Counted from the first letter of the stretch, positions 1-6,289 are shown. The stretch: 8,890 nucleotides of DNA from Arcobacteraceae bacterium (GCA_023229945.1 JALNYH010000038.1:1-8890); one strand, 5' to 3'. Numbers and translations are program-made. Notes: generated by a model from the letters alone, not told the origin.

Positions 1-1
1 A

Positions 2-133
2 GAGTTTAGTGAGGGGTCATTTTTGGCTTATATGCTAGGTTTTAGTATCTCTACACTTATTCTTCATTTGATGGGAATAGCTATAGCTTATGGATATCAC
101 AAATCAAATCTAAAAGCAGTATTTGTAAAGTGA
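2..133 (+). CDS. C-terminal end of a HupE/UreJ-like membrane protein (5' truncated)
   Basis: An open frame enters from the left edge and ends at TGA 131-133, giving 43 visible residues. They form a hydrophobic segment with the pattern GFSISTLILHLMGIAIAYGY, followed by a short basic tail (HKSNLKAVFVK). An alanine/leucine-rich helix with a Leu-His pair followed by Gly is typical of the last transmembrane helix of HupE/UreJ proteins. These are small integral membrane proteins linked to nickel or cobalt uptake and found in hydrogenase and urease clusters. The position just upstream of hyp genes fits that role. The stop overlaps the next start codon (GTGA at 130-133), so the two genes are probably translationally coupled. 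Only the tail is visible, so another small membrane protein cannot be excluded. Confidence 0.6.
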   Translation, partial: EFSEGSFLAYMLGFSISTLILHLMGIAIAYGYHKSNLKAVFVK

Positions 134-888
134 TATTTCTTAGGTTATTGGATGAAGCACTAAGATGTGCAAAAGAAAATGATTTAAAACTTTTAAGTTT
201 TAGTATGGGTGATTTACTAACTCATACTAAAATCTTATATAAAGACCAAGTTTTTATAGGTGTGACTATTACCCCAAGAAATGAGGGTGATTTGTTTGCA
301 TCAGAATACGAAAGCTTAGAGCAACTACTAAATGGTGGCAAAACTTATGATATTTCAAAAAGAGCCTTTGCACTTTCAGCTATCAATGCAATAGGACAGT
401 TTTTGTTGAGTCTTAATAAGCCAGTATTTGGAGAAAATTTGAGAACAGAACTATCTTCAAAAATAGTAACTCTAAGCAAAAAAGATGATAAAATAGTTTT
501 TATTGGAAACTTATCTCCAGTAGTCACAAGATTAAAACAACTTGGCAAAAATGTGACAGTTTTTTGTAGAGAAAGCAACAATAAACATATTGGAATATAT
601 AATGATATTTTTGAATATGAAGCAGTAAGTCAAGCTGATATAGTGGTCATTACAGGAGCTTCTTTGATAGGCTCTACAATAGATGCAATACTCAAATTTA
701 CTACCAATACAAAAGCAGTGATTTTGGCTGGATTTTCAGCTGGTGGCTACCCTAAGTGGTATGAAGGAGTAGGTATTACTCATATTGGGAGTATTTATTT
801 GGAAGATTTTGTATTAGATAAAAAAGATACAACATTAGATAAGATATTTGATCAAAAGTGCTATTTTGTGGAGATTGGTAATTCATAG
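130..888 (+). CDS. DUF4213/DUF364 Rossmann-like protein, putative metal-chelation domain
   Basis: This 252-residue soluble protein has no signal peptide. Residues about 1-100 look like the DUF4213 N-terminal domain, with VFIGVTITPRNEGD (41-54) and an ISKRAFALSAINAIGQ helix (75-90). Residues about 120-230 look like DUF364: a beta strand and glycine turn KIVFIGNLSP (121-130), a second strand NVTVFCRES (141-149), QADIVVITGASLIGSTIDAIL (about 168-188), then VILAGFSAGGYPKWYEGVGI (197-216). DUF364 is a Rossmann-fold family annotated as a putative heavy-metal chelation domain. Its biochemical role here is unknown. Start: GTG at 130 overlaps the stop of the HupE-like gene, and no strong Shine-Dalgarno is present, which fits coupled translation. 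Placement between a HupE-like protein and hypB suggests a part in nickel handling or hydrogenase maturation; this is inference from context. Confidence 0.75.
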   Translation: MIFLRLLDEALRCAKENDLKLLSFSMGDLLTHTKILYKDQVFIGVTITPRNEGDLFASEYESLEQLLNGGKTYDISKRAFALSAINAIGQFLLSLNKPVFGENLRTELSSKIVTLSKKDDKIVFIGNLSPVVTRLKQLGKNVTVFCRESNNKHIGIYNDIFEYEAVSQADIVVITGASLIGSTIDAILKFTTNTKAVILAGFSAGGYPKWYEGVGITHIGSIYLEDFVLDKKDTTLDKIFDQKCYFVEIGNS

Positions 889-890
889 GA

Positions 891-1014
891 TAGACTCCGA
901 ATCAAGTTTGGAGTGACGATACACAAGTCATCATGAGTTTGTATTTCAGTCATCCTGAGTTTGTATTTCAGTCATCCTGAGCTTGACTCAGGATCTAATA
1001 AAAATTGATTCAGA
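891..1014. repeat. Composite palindromic intergenic repeat, copy 1
   Basis: This lies in the 238-bp gap between the DUF364 gene and hypB. Left palindrome: ACTCCGAA (894-901), loop TCAAG, TTTGGAGT (907-914), with one G-T pair. Right palindrome: ATCCTGAG (974-981), loop CTTGA, CTCAGGAT (987-994), a perfect 8-bp stem. Between them are two tandem 22-bp units (927-948 and 949-970), each a half-palindrome GTCATCNTGAGTTTG plus GTATTTCA. The left palindrome read on the minus strand aligns with the right one: GTCA, a palindrome with a CTTGA core, then TCTA. The block therefore has inverted ends (TAGA...TCTA). A closely related block lies at 3336-3468, and similarity continues through an ATAAAA...ATTCAGA tail. 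No T-run follows either hairpin, so an intrinsic terminator is unlikely. Confidence 0.85.
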
Positions 1015-1072
1015 TAGTGACTTAGTATATGAGTTATGAGACTTTAATAGTAAATACACTAATATATCAATA

Positions 1073-1100
1073 TACTAATTACAAATTACTAATTACTAAT
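1073..1100. repeat. 7-bp tandem array (TACTAAT x4)
   Basis: Four head-to-tail heptamers read TACTAAT, TACAAAT, TACTAAT, TACTAAT, with a single mismatch in the second. The array ends 15 nt before the AAGGA ribosome binding site of hypB (1116-1120). A related array in the opposite orientation lies upstream of hypA (4610-4637). It could be a degenerate simple repeat or part of the leader. No binding protein can be named from sequence alone. Confidence 0.8.
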
Positions 1101-1126
1101 AACCAGTAAACCAAAAAGGAACAAAA

Positions 1127-1906
1127 ATGTGCAAAGACTGCGGATGTAGCATAACAGACCACCACCATGGACACCATCATGACCATGACCACGATGACCA
1201 TCACCATCATCACGATGAAAGACTTGATACAGTTCACGCTAACCCACAATTAAATGATAAAAAAACAGTAGCTGTTATCACAAAAATACTTGACAAAAAC
1301 GATACACAAGCAAAACACAATCGTGAGCATTTTGATGAGCATAAAGTCCTAGCAATCAATCTTATGAGTAGCCCAGGAAGCGGTAAAACAACCCTTTTAC
1401 AAAAGCTTCAAGAGGTAGCAAGCTTCAAATACGCTGTAATAGAGGGTGATTTGGAAACTTCAAAAGATGCAGATAGACTCAAAAGTGTTGGAATTGACGC
1501 ATATCAGATACAAACAGGAAGTGCATGTCATCTTGATGCTTTTATGGTGCATAAAGCCCTTCATCATTTGCCACTTGACCCTATTGATGTATGTTTTGTA
1601 GAAAATGTAGGCAATCTTGTATGCCCAGCTAGTTATGATGTGGGGACACATCTAAATATAGTGCTTGTAAGTGTACCAGAAGGAAGTGATAAAATAGCAA
1701 AATATCCAGTAATGTTTAGATGTGCTGATTTGGTACTTATCACCAAAACAGACCTTTTGCCACACTTTGAGTATGATATGGAAGCAGAGAAAAAAGAAGC
1801 AAGAAGATTAAAACCAAATGTAGATATCATAGAAGTAAACATCAAAGATATGGACACAGTCAAAAAAGTAGCTGATTGGATAAGTTTTAAAATAGGATGT
1901 AGATAA
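1127..1906 (+). CDS. hypB: Hydrogenase nickel incorporation GTPase HypB
   Basis: HypB is a cytoplasmic SIMIBI-class GTPase that works with HypA to deliver nickel to the hydrogenase large subunit. Of 259 residues, 2-7 are CKDCGC, the CxxCGC high-affinity nickel motif known from E. coli HypB. Residues 11-30 are a His/Asp-rich tract with 13 histidines, which in other HypB proteins stores nickel. The G domain starts near 74 with the P-loop SSPGSGKTT (81-89). EGDLETSKDA (106-115) follows, then the metal-site pair Cys134-His135 in GSACHLDAF, ENVGNLVCPA (159-168), Cys199 in the MFRCADLVL region, and the base-recognition motif TKTD (206-209). The AAGGA ribosome binding site at 1116-1120 sits 6 nt before the ATG. 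The stop TAA shares its last base with the hypC start (TAATG), so the two are coupled. Confidence 0.98.
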   Translation: MCKDCGCSITDHHHGHHHDHDHDDHHHHHDERLDTVHANPQLNDKKTVAVITKILDKNDTQAKHNREHFDEHKVLAINLMSSPGSGKTTLLQKLQEVASFKYAVIEGDLETSKDADRLKSVGIDAYQIQTGSACHLDAFMVHKALHHLPLDPIDVCFVENVGNLVCPASYDVGTHLNIVLVSVPEGSDKIAKYPVMFRCADLVLITKTDLLPHFEYDMEAEKKEARRLKPNVDIIEVNIKDMDTVKKVADWISFKIGCR

Positions 1907-2190
1907 TGTGCCTTTCTATACCATCTCGTGTAACAAAAATAGATAAAGTCAAAAATACAGCAACTGTTGATACTTTTGGTGTGAGTCGTGAAGCAAGCTT
2001 AGATTTGATGGCGGAAGATGATGTGAAAATAGGGGATTTTGTACTGATTCATATAGGTTTTGTGATGAACAAGATAGATGAAGAGGATGCTTTGCTTTCC
2101 CTTGAAACATATCGTGAGATACTTTCAATGATGGACGAAGAAGAGAGACAACAAGCGATAAAAGATGGGGATAACTGTCCAAATGGCTAG
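1906..2190 (+). CDS. hypC: Hydrogenase maturation chaperone HypC
   Basis: HypC (HypC/HybG/HupF family) binds HypD while the Fe(CN)2CO moiety is built, then carries it to the hydrogenase large-subunit precursor. The 94-residue length fits the family. The N-terminus MCLSIPSRV holds the essential Cys2, exposed after removal of Met1. The OB-fold core continues as NTATVDTFGVSREASLDL (17-34) and GDFVLIHIGFVMNKIDEEDA (43-62), including the conserved His49. The C-terminal helix (about 64-84) is acidic and ends in a short polar tail containing Cys90. The start codon overlaps the hypB stop by one base. The 3' end overlaps hypD by 8 bp, so HypB, HypC and HypD are probably made from one message. Confidence 0.97.
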   Translation: MCLSIPSRVTKIDKVKNTATVDTFGVSREASLDLMAEDDVKIGDFVLIHIGFVMNKIDEEDALLSLETYREILSMMDEEERQQAIKDGDNCPNG

Positions 2191-3304
2191 CTTGGAGTTA
2201 AAAGACCTTTATGAGGGTTTTAGAAATAGTGATACTATCAAACTTTTAGCAAACCAAATAGCCAAAGAGGCTTCTAATCTATCAAAAGATTTGAAAATCA
2301 TGGAAGTATGCGGTGGTCACACACATGCTATCATGAAATATGGACTAAATCAACTTTTACCCAAAAATATCAAATTTATCCATGGTCCTGGGTGTCCTGT
2401 GTGCGTAATGCCAAAAAACAGGATAGACCACGCCATAACTCTAGCTAATATGAAAGATACTATCATAGTAACCCTTGGAGATATGATAAAAGTTCTTGGA
2501 AGTCATGGAACGCTTCAAGATGCAAGAGCAAAGGGTGCTGATGTAAGATTTGTTTATAGTCCTATGGATGCTTTGAAAATAGCGAATGAAAATACAGATA
2601 AAAAAGTGATATATATAGCCATTGGTTTTGAGACAACTACCCCTATGACATCGGCACTTTTGCACTCAACCATAAACCAAAATATCAAAAATCTATTTTT
2701 CCATATAAACCATGTACTAGTTCCCCCTGCTATGAGAGCATTGCTTGATGATGAGACAAACAATATAGATGCTTTTATAGGACCGAGCCATGTAAGTGTC
2801 ATAAGTGGCTCAAAGATATATGATGAGTTTGCAAATATTTACAAAAAGCCCGTAGTAGTAAGCGGTTTTGAGCCTGTAGATGTGATGCAGTCTGTTTTGA
2901 TGCTAGTAAAACAAATCAATGAAGGGCGAAGCGAAGTAGAGATTCAATACAGCCGATGTGTAAATCATGAGGGCAATATAAACGCCCAAAAATTAAATGA
3001 TAAATATCTTGAAATAAGAGACAAGTTTGAGTTTCGTGGACTTGGTGACATAAAAGGCAGTGGGCTAAAACTAAAAGATGAATTTGCATTTTTGGACGCA
3101 GAGGTTATATATAAAGATATATTGCCACATAACATTTGCGAAGACCATAAACTATGCCTTTGCGGTGAAATACTAAAAGGAAAAGCATTACCAAATGAAT
3201 GTAAACTTTTCGCCAAAGCCTGCACCCCAGTCACCCCTGTGGGTAGCTGTATGGTAAGCAGTGAGGGAGCTTGTGCGGCATATTATAAATATGGGATAAG
3301 TTAA
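2183..3304 (+). CDS. hypD: Hydrogenase maturation iron-sulfur protein HypD
   Basis: HypD is the cytoplasmic [4Fe-4S] scaffold on which Fe(CN)2CO is assembled with HypC. Key features, numbered from the chosen start (373 residues), are MEVCGGHTH (40-48, Cys43), HGPGCPVCVMP (67-77, Cys71 and Cys74), GFETTTP (148-154) and GPSHVSVISG (200-209). The cysteine-rich C-terminus (from about 319) includes CLCGEILKGKALP, CKLFAKACTP and GSCMVSSEGACAAYYKY, the cluster-binding region. Start choice: ATG at 2183 gives MASLELKDLYEGF, which matches the usual short HypD N-terminus before the KDLY-GFR helix. An in-frame ATG at 2165 would add six residues (MGITVQ) and is possible. Neither has a convincing Shine-Dalgarno, consistent with coupling to hypC. 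All expected catalytic and cluster cysteines are present. Confidence 0.97.
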   Translation: MASLELKDLYEGFRNSDTIKLLANQIAKEASNLSKDLKIMEVCGGHTHAIMKYGLNQLLPKNIKFIHGPGCPVCVMPKNRIDHAITLANMKDTIIVTLGDMIKVLGSHGTLQDARAKGADVRFVYSPMDALKIANENTDKKVIYIAIGFETTTPMTSALLHSTINQNIKNLFFHINHVLVPPAMRALLDDETNNIDAFIGPSHVSVISGSKIYDEFANIYKKPVVVSGFEPVDVMQSVLMLVKQINEGRSEVEIQYSRCVNHEGNINAQKLNDKYLEIRDKFEFRGLGDIKGSGLKLKDEFAFLDAEVIYKDILPHNICEDHKLCLCGEILKGKALPNECKLFAKACTPVTPVGSCMVSSEGACAAYYKYGIS

Positions 3305-3335
3305 TTGAAGTCTTTGAATAACTCAATTCCTACAA

Positions 3336-3468
3336 TAGACTCCGAATCAAGTTCGGAGTGACGGAATCATGGTCATCCTGAGTTTCAAGTGATGGTACTT
3401 TGTCATCCTGAGCTTGTATTCTAGTCATCCTGAGCTTAACTCAGGATCTAATAAAAGATTTATTCAGA
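3336..3468. repeat. Composite palindromic intergenic repeat, copy 2
   Basis: This occupies much of the 244-bp hypD-hypE gap. Left palindrome: ACTCCGAA (3339-3346), loop TCAAG, TTCGGAGT (3352-3359), a perfect 8-bp stem where copy 1 has a G-T pair. Right palindrome: ATCCTGAG (3427-3434), loop CTTAA, CTCAGGAT (3440-3447). Between them are two half-palindromes beginning GTCATCCTGAG, at 3372 and 3402. The second is a 22-bp unit ending GTATTCTA, closely matching the 22-bp units of copy 1. The right edge continues ATAAAA...ATTCAGA as in copy 1. No T-run follows either stem. Confidence 0.85.
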
Positions 3469-3548
3469 GAATTCAATTTATTATGGTACAACATTATATA
3501 CTTAGAACAAGAATTGAATATTTTTATATAAAATAGGATTAAATAATA

Positions 3549-4544
3549 ATGAATAAAACAATACAACTAGCAAACGGAAACGGTGGAAAAGAGAATAATC
3601 AACTAATTCAAGAGGTGTTTTTCAAAGCATTTGCTAATGATATTTTGGCAAAAAGTGAAGATGGGGCGGTGCTTGAAGGTGGGATAGTGTTTTCAACGGA
3701 TAGCTTTACTGTAAGTCCGCTGTTTTTTGCAGGTGGAGATATAGGAAAGCTTAGTATTTGCGGTACTTGCAATGACCTAGCTATGATGGGGGCGAAGCCT
3801 AAATATTTGAGTGTAGGATTTATTATTGAAGAGGGATTTGATGTAGAACTTCTTGAGATTATCACGGAATCCATGAGAAAAGAGCTAGAGATAAATGGTG
3901 CAATTATTGTAAGCGGAGATACCAAAGTAGTCCCAAAAGGCTCAGTAGATAAGCTTTTTATCAACACTTCTGGTATTGGCAAAATTGAGTGTGAGGGGAT
4001 AAGCTGTCAAAATATAGATGAGGGAGATATTATCATAGTAAGCCGTGATATAGCAAGACACGGGGCTTGTATATTTGCAGCACGAGAAGGGATAGAACTA
4101 AGTTCAGATATCAAAAGCGACTGTGCTTCTTTGTATCCGCTAATCAAGGCTTTGATAGATAGCGGGATAAAGCCAAAAGCCCTAAGAGATGCCACAAGAG
4201 GCGGAGTTGCAGCGGTGCTGAATGAATTGGCAAACTCTAGTGATATATGTATAGAAGTGGAAGAAAACGCTATCCCTATCAGCGATGAGGTAAAAGGTAT
4301 TTGCGAAATTTTGGGATTTGATCCGATGATTTTGGCAAATGAAGGTACTTTTGTATTGGCAGTGAGTCCTAACGATGCCCAAAAAGCCTTGGAAATGTTA
4401 AGAAAATTTGAAATATGTACAAATGCCTCAATCATAGGAAAAGCCACTAATGCTATGAAAAAAAAGGTAATCTTAAATTCAAATTACGGCACCAAAAAAC
4501 CACTTGATATGCCAAGCGGGGAGATATTGCCTAGAATTTGTTAA
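3549..4544 (+). CDS. hypE: Carbamoyl dehydratase HypE
   Basis: HypE receives a carbamoyl group from HypF on its C-terminal cysteine and dehydrates it with ATP to a thiocyanate, the source of the active-site cyanide ligands. It belongs to the PurM/AIRS ATP-binding family. Among its 331 residues are the N-terminal GNGGKENNQLI (10-20), the nucleotide-binding stretch STDSFTVSPLFFAGGDIGKL (49-68) running into CGTCNDLAMMGAKP (71-84), and SGDTKVVPKG (122-131). The second domain has RDATRGGVAAVLNEL (213-227) and NEGTF (264-268). The protein ends PRIC, placing the essential acceptor Cys at the very last residue (331), as in all active HypE proteins. AGGA at 3535-3538 is a plausible ribosome binding site, about 10 nt upstream of the ATG. 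It is separated from hypD by the composite repeat. Confidence 0.98.
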   Translation: MNKTIQLANGNGGKENNQLIQEVFFKAFANDILAKSEDGAVLEGGIVFSTDSFTVSPLFFAGGDIGKLSICGTCNDLAMMGAKPKYLSVGFIIEEGFDVELLEIITESMRKELEINGAIIVSGDTKVVPKGSVDKLFINTSGIGKIECEGISCQNIDEGDIIIVSRDIARHGACIFAAREGIELSSDIKSDCASLYPLIKALIDSGIKPKALRDATRGGVAAVLNELANSSDICIEVEENAIPISDEVKGICEILGFDPMILANEGTFVLAVSPNDAQKALEMLRKFEICTNASIIGKATNAMKKKVILNSNYGTKKPLDMPSGEILPRIC

Positions 4545-4549
4545 TGAAT

Positions 4550-4637
4550 TACTAATAACTATCGTGTTGCTTTGCAACATTATATTTATCACGAAGTGAT
4601 ACCACAATTATTAATTATTAGCTATTAGTTATTAATT
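4550..4637. repeat. hypE-hypA intergenic hairpins flanked by inverted heptamers
   Basis: The 110-bp hypE-hypA gap contains two short perfect hairpins. One is TGTTGC (4565-4570), loop TTT, GCAACA (4574-4579). The other is TATCAC (4587-4592), loop GAA, GTGATA (4596-4601). An alternative pairing exists between TCGTG (4562-4566) and CACGA (4590-4594). The left side carries TACTAAT (4550-4556). The right side carries four tandem heptamers in the opposite sense, ATTAATT, ATTAGCT, ATTAGTT, ATTAATT (4610-4637), ending 6 nt before the hypA ribosome binding site. The flanks can therefore pair imperfectly around the hairpins. Neither hairpin is followed by a T-run, so a terminator is not supported. Confidence 0.7.
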
Positions 4638-4654
4638 TAAAAAGGGAGTTTTAA

Positions 4655-4996
4655 ATGCACGAATACAGTATAGTTCAATCACTTCTTGAAAGTTGTGAAA
4701 ATCACGCAAAGCAAAATGATGCTTCAAAAGTGACGAAAGTCGTGGTCAAAATAGGTGTACTTAGCGGTGTCGAGCCTGATTTACTCAAAAGTGCTTTTGA
4801 TACTTTCAAAGAAGAGACTATTTGTGGTGATTGTGAATTTATTATCAATTCCCAACCAGTTATTATCAAGTGCAATGAATGTAATGAAACTACAACCCTA
4901 GATGAAATGGAATTCAAATGTCCAAAATGCGGTAGTTTGAAAGTTTCTACAATAGATGGAGAGGATATGTATCTTATGAGCCTAGAGCTAGAGTAA
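4655..4996 (+). CDS. hypA: Hydrogenase/urease nickel incorporation metallochaperone HypA
   Basis: HypA is a small cytoplasmic metallochaperone that binds nickel at its N-terminus and passes it with HypB to the hydrogenase large subunit; in Helicobacter it also serves urease. The 113-residue length is typical. The N-terminus MHEYSIVQSLLE holds the nickel ligand His2 that defines the family. VVVKIGVLSGVEPDLLKSAF (29-48) is the conserved core. The structural zinc site is Cys73-x2-Cys76 and Cys89-x2-Cys92 (CNEC and CPKC). A strong ribosome binding site, GGGAG at 4644-4648, lies 6 nt before the ATG and supports translation independent of hypE. The last 9 bp overlap the end of the convergent radical SAM gene. 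Confidence 0.98.
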   Translation: MHEYSIVQSLLESCENHAKQNDASKVTKVVVKIGVLSGVEPDLLKSAFDTFKEETICGDCEFIINSQPVIIKCNECNETTTLDEMEFKCPKCGSLKVSTIDGEDMYLMSLELE

Positions 4997-6238
4997 GCCG
5001 TCACTTTCTTGTAGCTTACTTCTCATAGTCGCTCTTACATTATCCATCCCGTTATAAAACTCTTTCATCAAAACAGAAAATAAAAAAGCACCCTTTGCAC
5101 TTACTTCATCGTTCTCAAATGCCCCGTAAAACTTCAAAAGTAACTCTTCAAAATACAAATGTTCATCTGATTTCCTTAGGCCAAAAAGCTCCACCATCAT
5201 GCGGTATTGCTTGATAGCTCTTTTTGGAAATGTAGTACTGTGGGTTATCGGAAGTTTTCCTTTGGTTATCATATCTTCATAAACCCTCAAAGAAAAAGTA
5301 TTTGCATAGAGTTTATCCCCCACAAAACTAAATGCCCCACTTCCAATTCCGATATATTCAGCCCTTTCTATCACATACTCATCTATTATATCTTTGCTTT
5401 GAAGCGACCAAGCCCAAGAAGACCTTTGGGTATATTGAGCTTTCATTTTTTCTAATATAAGCTTATAAAGTTTGGCTTCTTTGTGTTTTGAAGTCTCTCC
5501 CCATTGTTTGATAAGAGTTTTTTTGAGTGCTGGTGAATACATCAAAGGATAAAAAGTCACTTGATTTGGCTTGAGTTTCAAGATAGTCTCTATATCACCA
5601 CTCAACTCATCTTCACTTTGGGTTGGGTAGTTGTAAATCATATCTATATTGATAGTTCTAAAATTACCCATAGCATTTTTGACTTTTTCGTATTGTTCAT
5701 GTGCTGAGCCAAATTTCTTGTATCTTTGGATTTGTTTGAGATATTCATCATTAAATGTTTGGATACCAACTGAAAGCCTATCTATTTTTGTGTGGAGATT
5801 ATGGCTTATCAGCGACTCCAAAGCCATAGGGGTACTTTCACATGAAATCTCTTTTATATCAAAAAGTGACTTTGCATAATCTATAGTTTTTCCAAGTTCC
5901 GCAGGCAAAATAGTAGTAGTCCCACCCCCAAAATATATGGAATCAAACTTATAACCCAAATCATAAACCATCTTCATCTCACATCTCAAAAGCTCAAAAT
6001 ATTTTGTAGCGGTAGTTTCATCAAATAAAAATTTATGAAACGAACAATAAGGACACAAACTCACACAAAAAGGGATATGGATATACAAAAGCCTCAAATT
6101 ATCATCGGTAGATTTTGCGATTTGTTCATTACAACCTTCCAAATTCAAAAATTTGCTAGTTGCAAATTCCATCAAATTTGATGCAATAGTAGTTTGGTAA
6201 TTCCATTTTATTTGGGATATATTTTTATAACTAATCAT
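4988..6238 (-). CDS. Radical SAM protein of the HemN/HemW/ChuW coproporphyrinogen III oxidase-like superfamily
   Basis: This is a 416-residue cytoplasmic radical SAM enzyme. Residues 51-67, LYIHIPFCVSLCPYCSF, carry the [4Fe-4S]/SAM motif CxxxCxxC (Cys58, Cys62, Cys65). YFGGGTTT (102-109) is the glycine-rich SAM-contact strand, usually GGGTPT, with Thr replacing Pro here. IDRLSVGIQTFNDEYLKQIQR and INIDMIYNYPTQSEDEL follow in the usual order. Genuine oxygen-independent coproporphyrinogen oxidase (HemN) has a further Cys two residues after Cys65; here that residue is Phe67, as in HemW or the heme-degrading ChuW/HutW group. About 50 residues precede the motif, more than in typical HemW, which makes a ChuW-like or Campylobacterota-specific heme role possible. 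The Shine-Dalgarno is weak. The gene lies 72 nt downstream of the aldehyde dehydrogenase on the same strand. Substrate unknown. Confidence 0.85.
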   Translation of the reverse strand: MISYKNISQIKWNYQTTIASNLMEFATSKFLNLEGCNEQIAKSTDDNLRLLYIHIPFCVSLCPYCSFHKFLFDETTATKYFELLRCEMKMVYDLGYKFDSIYFGGGTTTILPAELGKTIDYAKSLFDIKEISCESTPMALESLISHNLHTKIDRLSVGIQTFNDEYLKQIQRYKKFGSAHEQYEKVKNAMGNFRTINIDMIYNYPTQSEDELSGDIETILKLKPNQVTFYPLMYSPALKKTLIKQWGETSKHKEAKLYKLILEKMKAQYTQRSSWAWSLQSKDIIDEYVIERAEYIGIGSGAFSFVGDKLYANTFSLRVYEDMITKGKLPITHSTTFPKRAIKQYRMMVELFGLRKSDEHLYFEELLLKFYGAFENDEVSAKGAFLFSVLMKEFYNGMDNVRATMRSKLQESDGLL

Positions 6239-6260
6239 AACTTTATTTTATCATAATCAA

Positions 6261-6289
6261 ACTATATATATTTTGAAAAAGTGTTGCAA
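6261..6289 (-). promoter_or_regulatory. Possible sigma-70 promoter for the radical SAM gene
   Basis: Read on the minus strand, TTGCAA (6284-6289, four of six matches to the -35 consensus) is followed after 17 nt by TATAGT (6261-6266, five of six matches to the -10 consensus). It ends 22 nt before the start codon at 6238. The gap after the aldehyde dehydrogenase is very AT-rich, so chance matches are likely and readthrough from the upstream gene is also possible. Confidence 0.35.

Noticed and set aside
971..997. Remnant of a coding sequence reading VILSLTQDL
   Set aside because: The open stretch exists only because of the palindrome sequence. It is short and has no start or flanking coding character.
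891..1014. CRISPR array
   Set aside because: The repeated GTCATCCTGAG units are short, uneven in spacing, and separated by near-identical rather than unique sequence. No cas gene is near.
2165..2182. Upstream ATG as the hypD start
   Set aside because: It would add MGITVQ, which does not resemble HypD N-termini, and it has no better ribosome binding site than the ATG at 2183. It is not excluded.
3427..3447. Intrinsic terminator after hypD
   Set aside because: The 8-bp stem is stable but is followed by CTAATAAAA, with no T-run on the plus strand. On the minus strand it is followed by GAC, also without a T-run.
3608..4447. Long open frames antisense to hypE (124 and 146 codons)
   Set aside because: They lie wholly within a clear hypE gene, show no family resemblance and have no ribosome binding sites. 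They are explained by codon bias on the coding strand.
5207..5879. Plus-strand open frames inside the radical SAM gene
   Set aside because: They are short, lack recognisable domains and are fully covered by a well-supported minus-strand gene.
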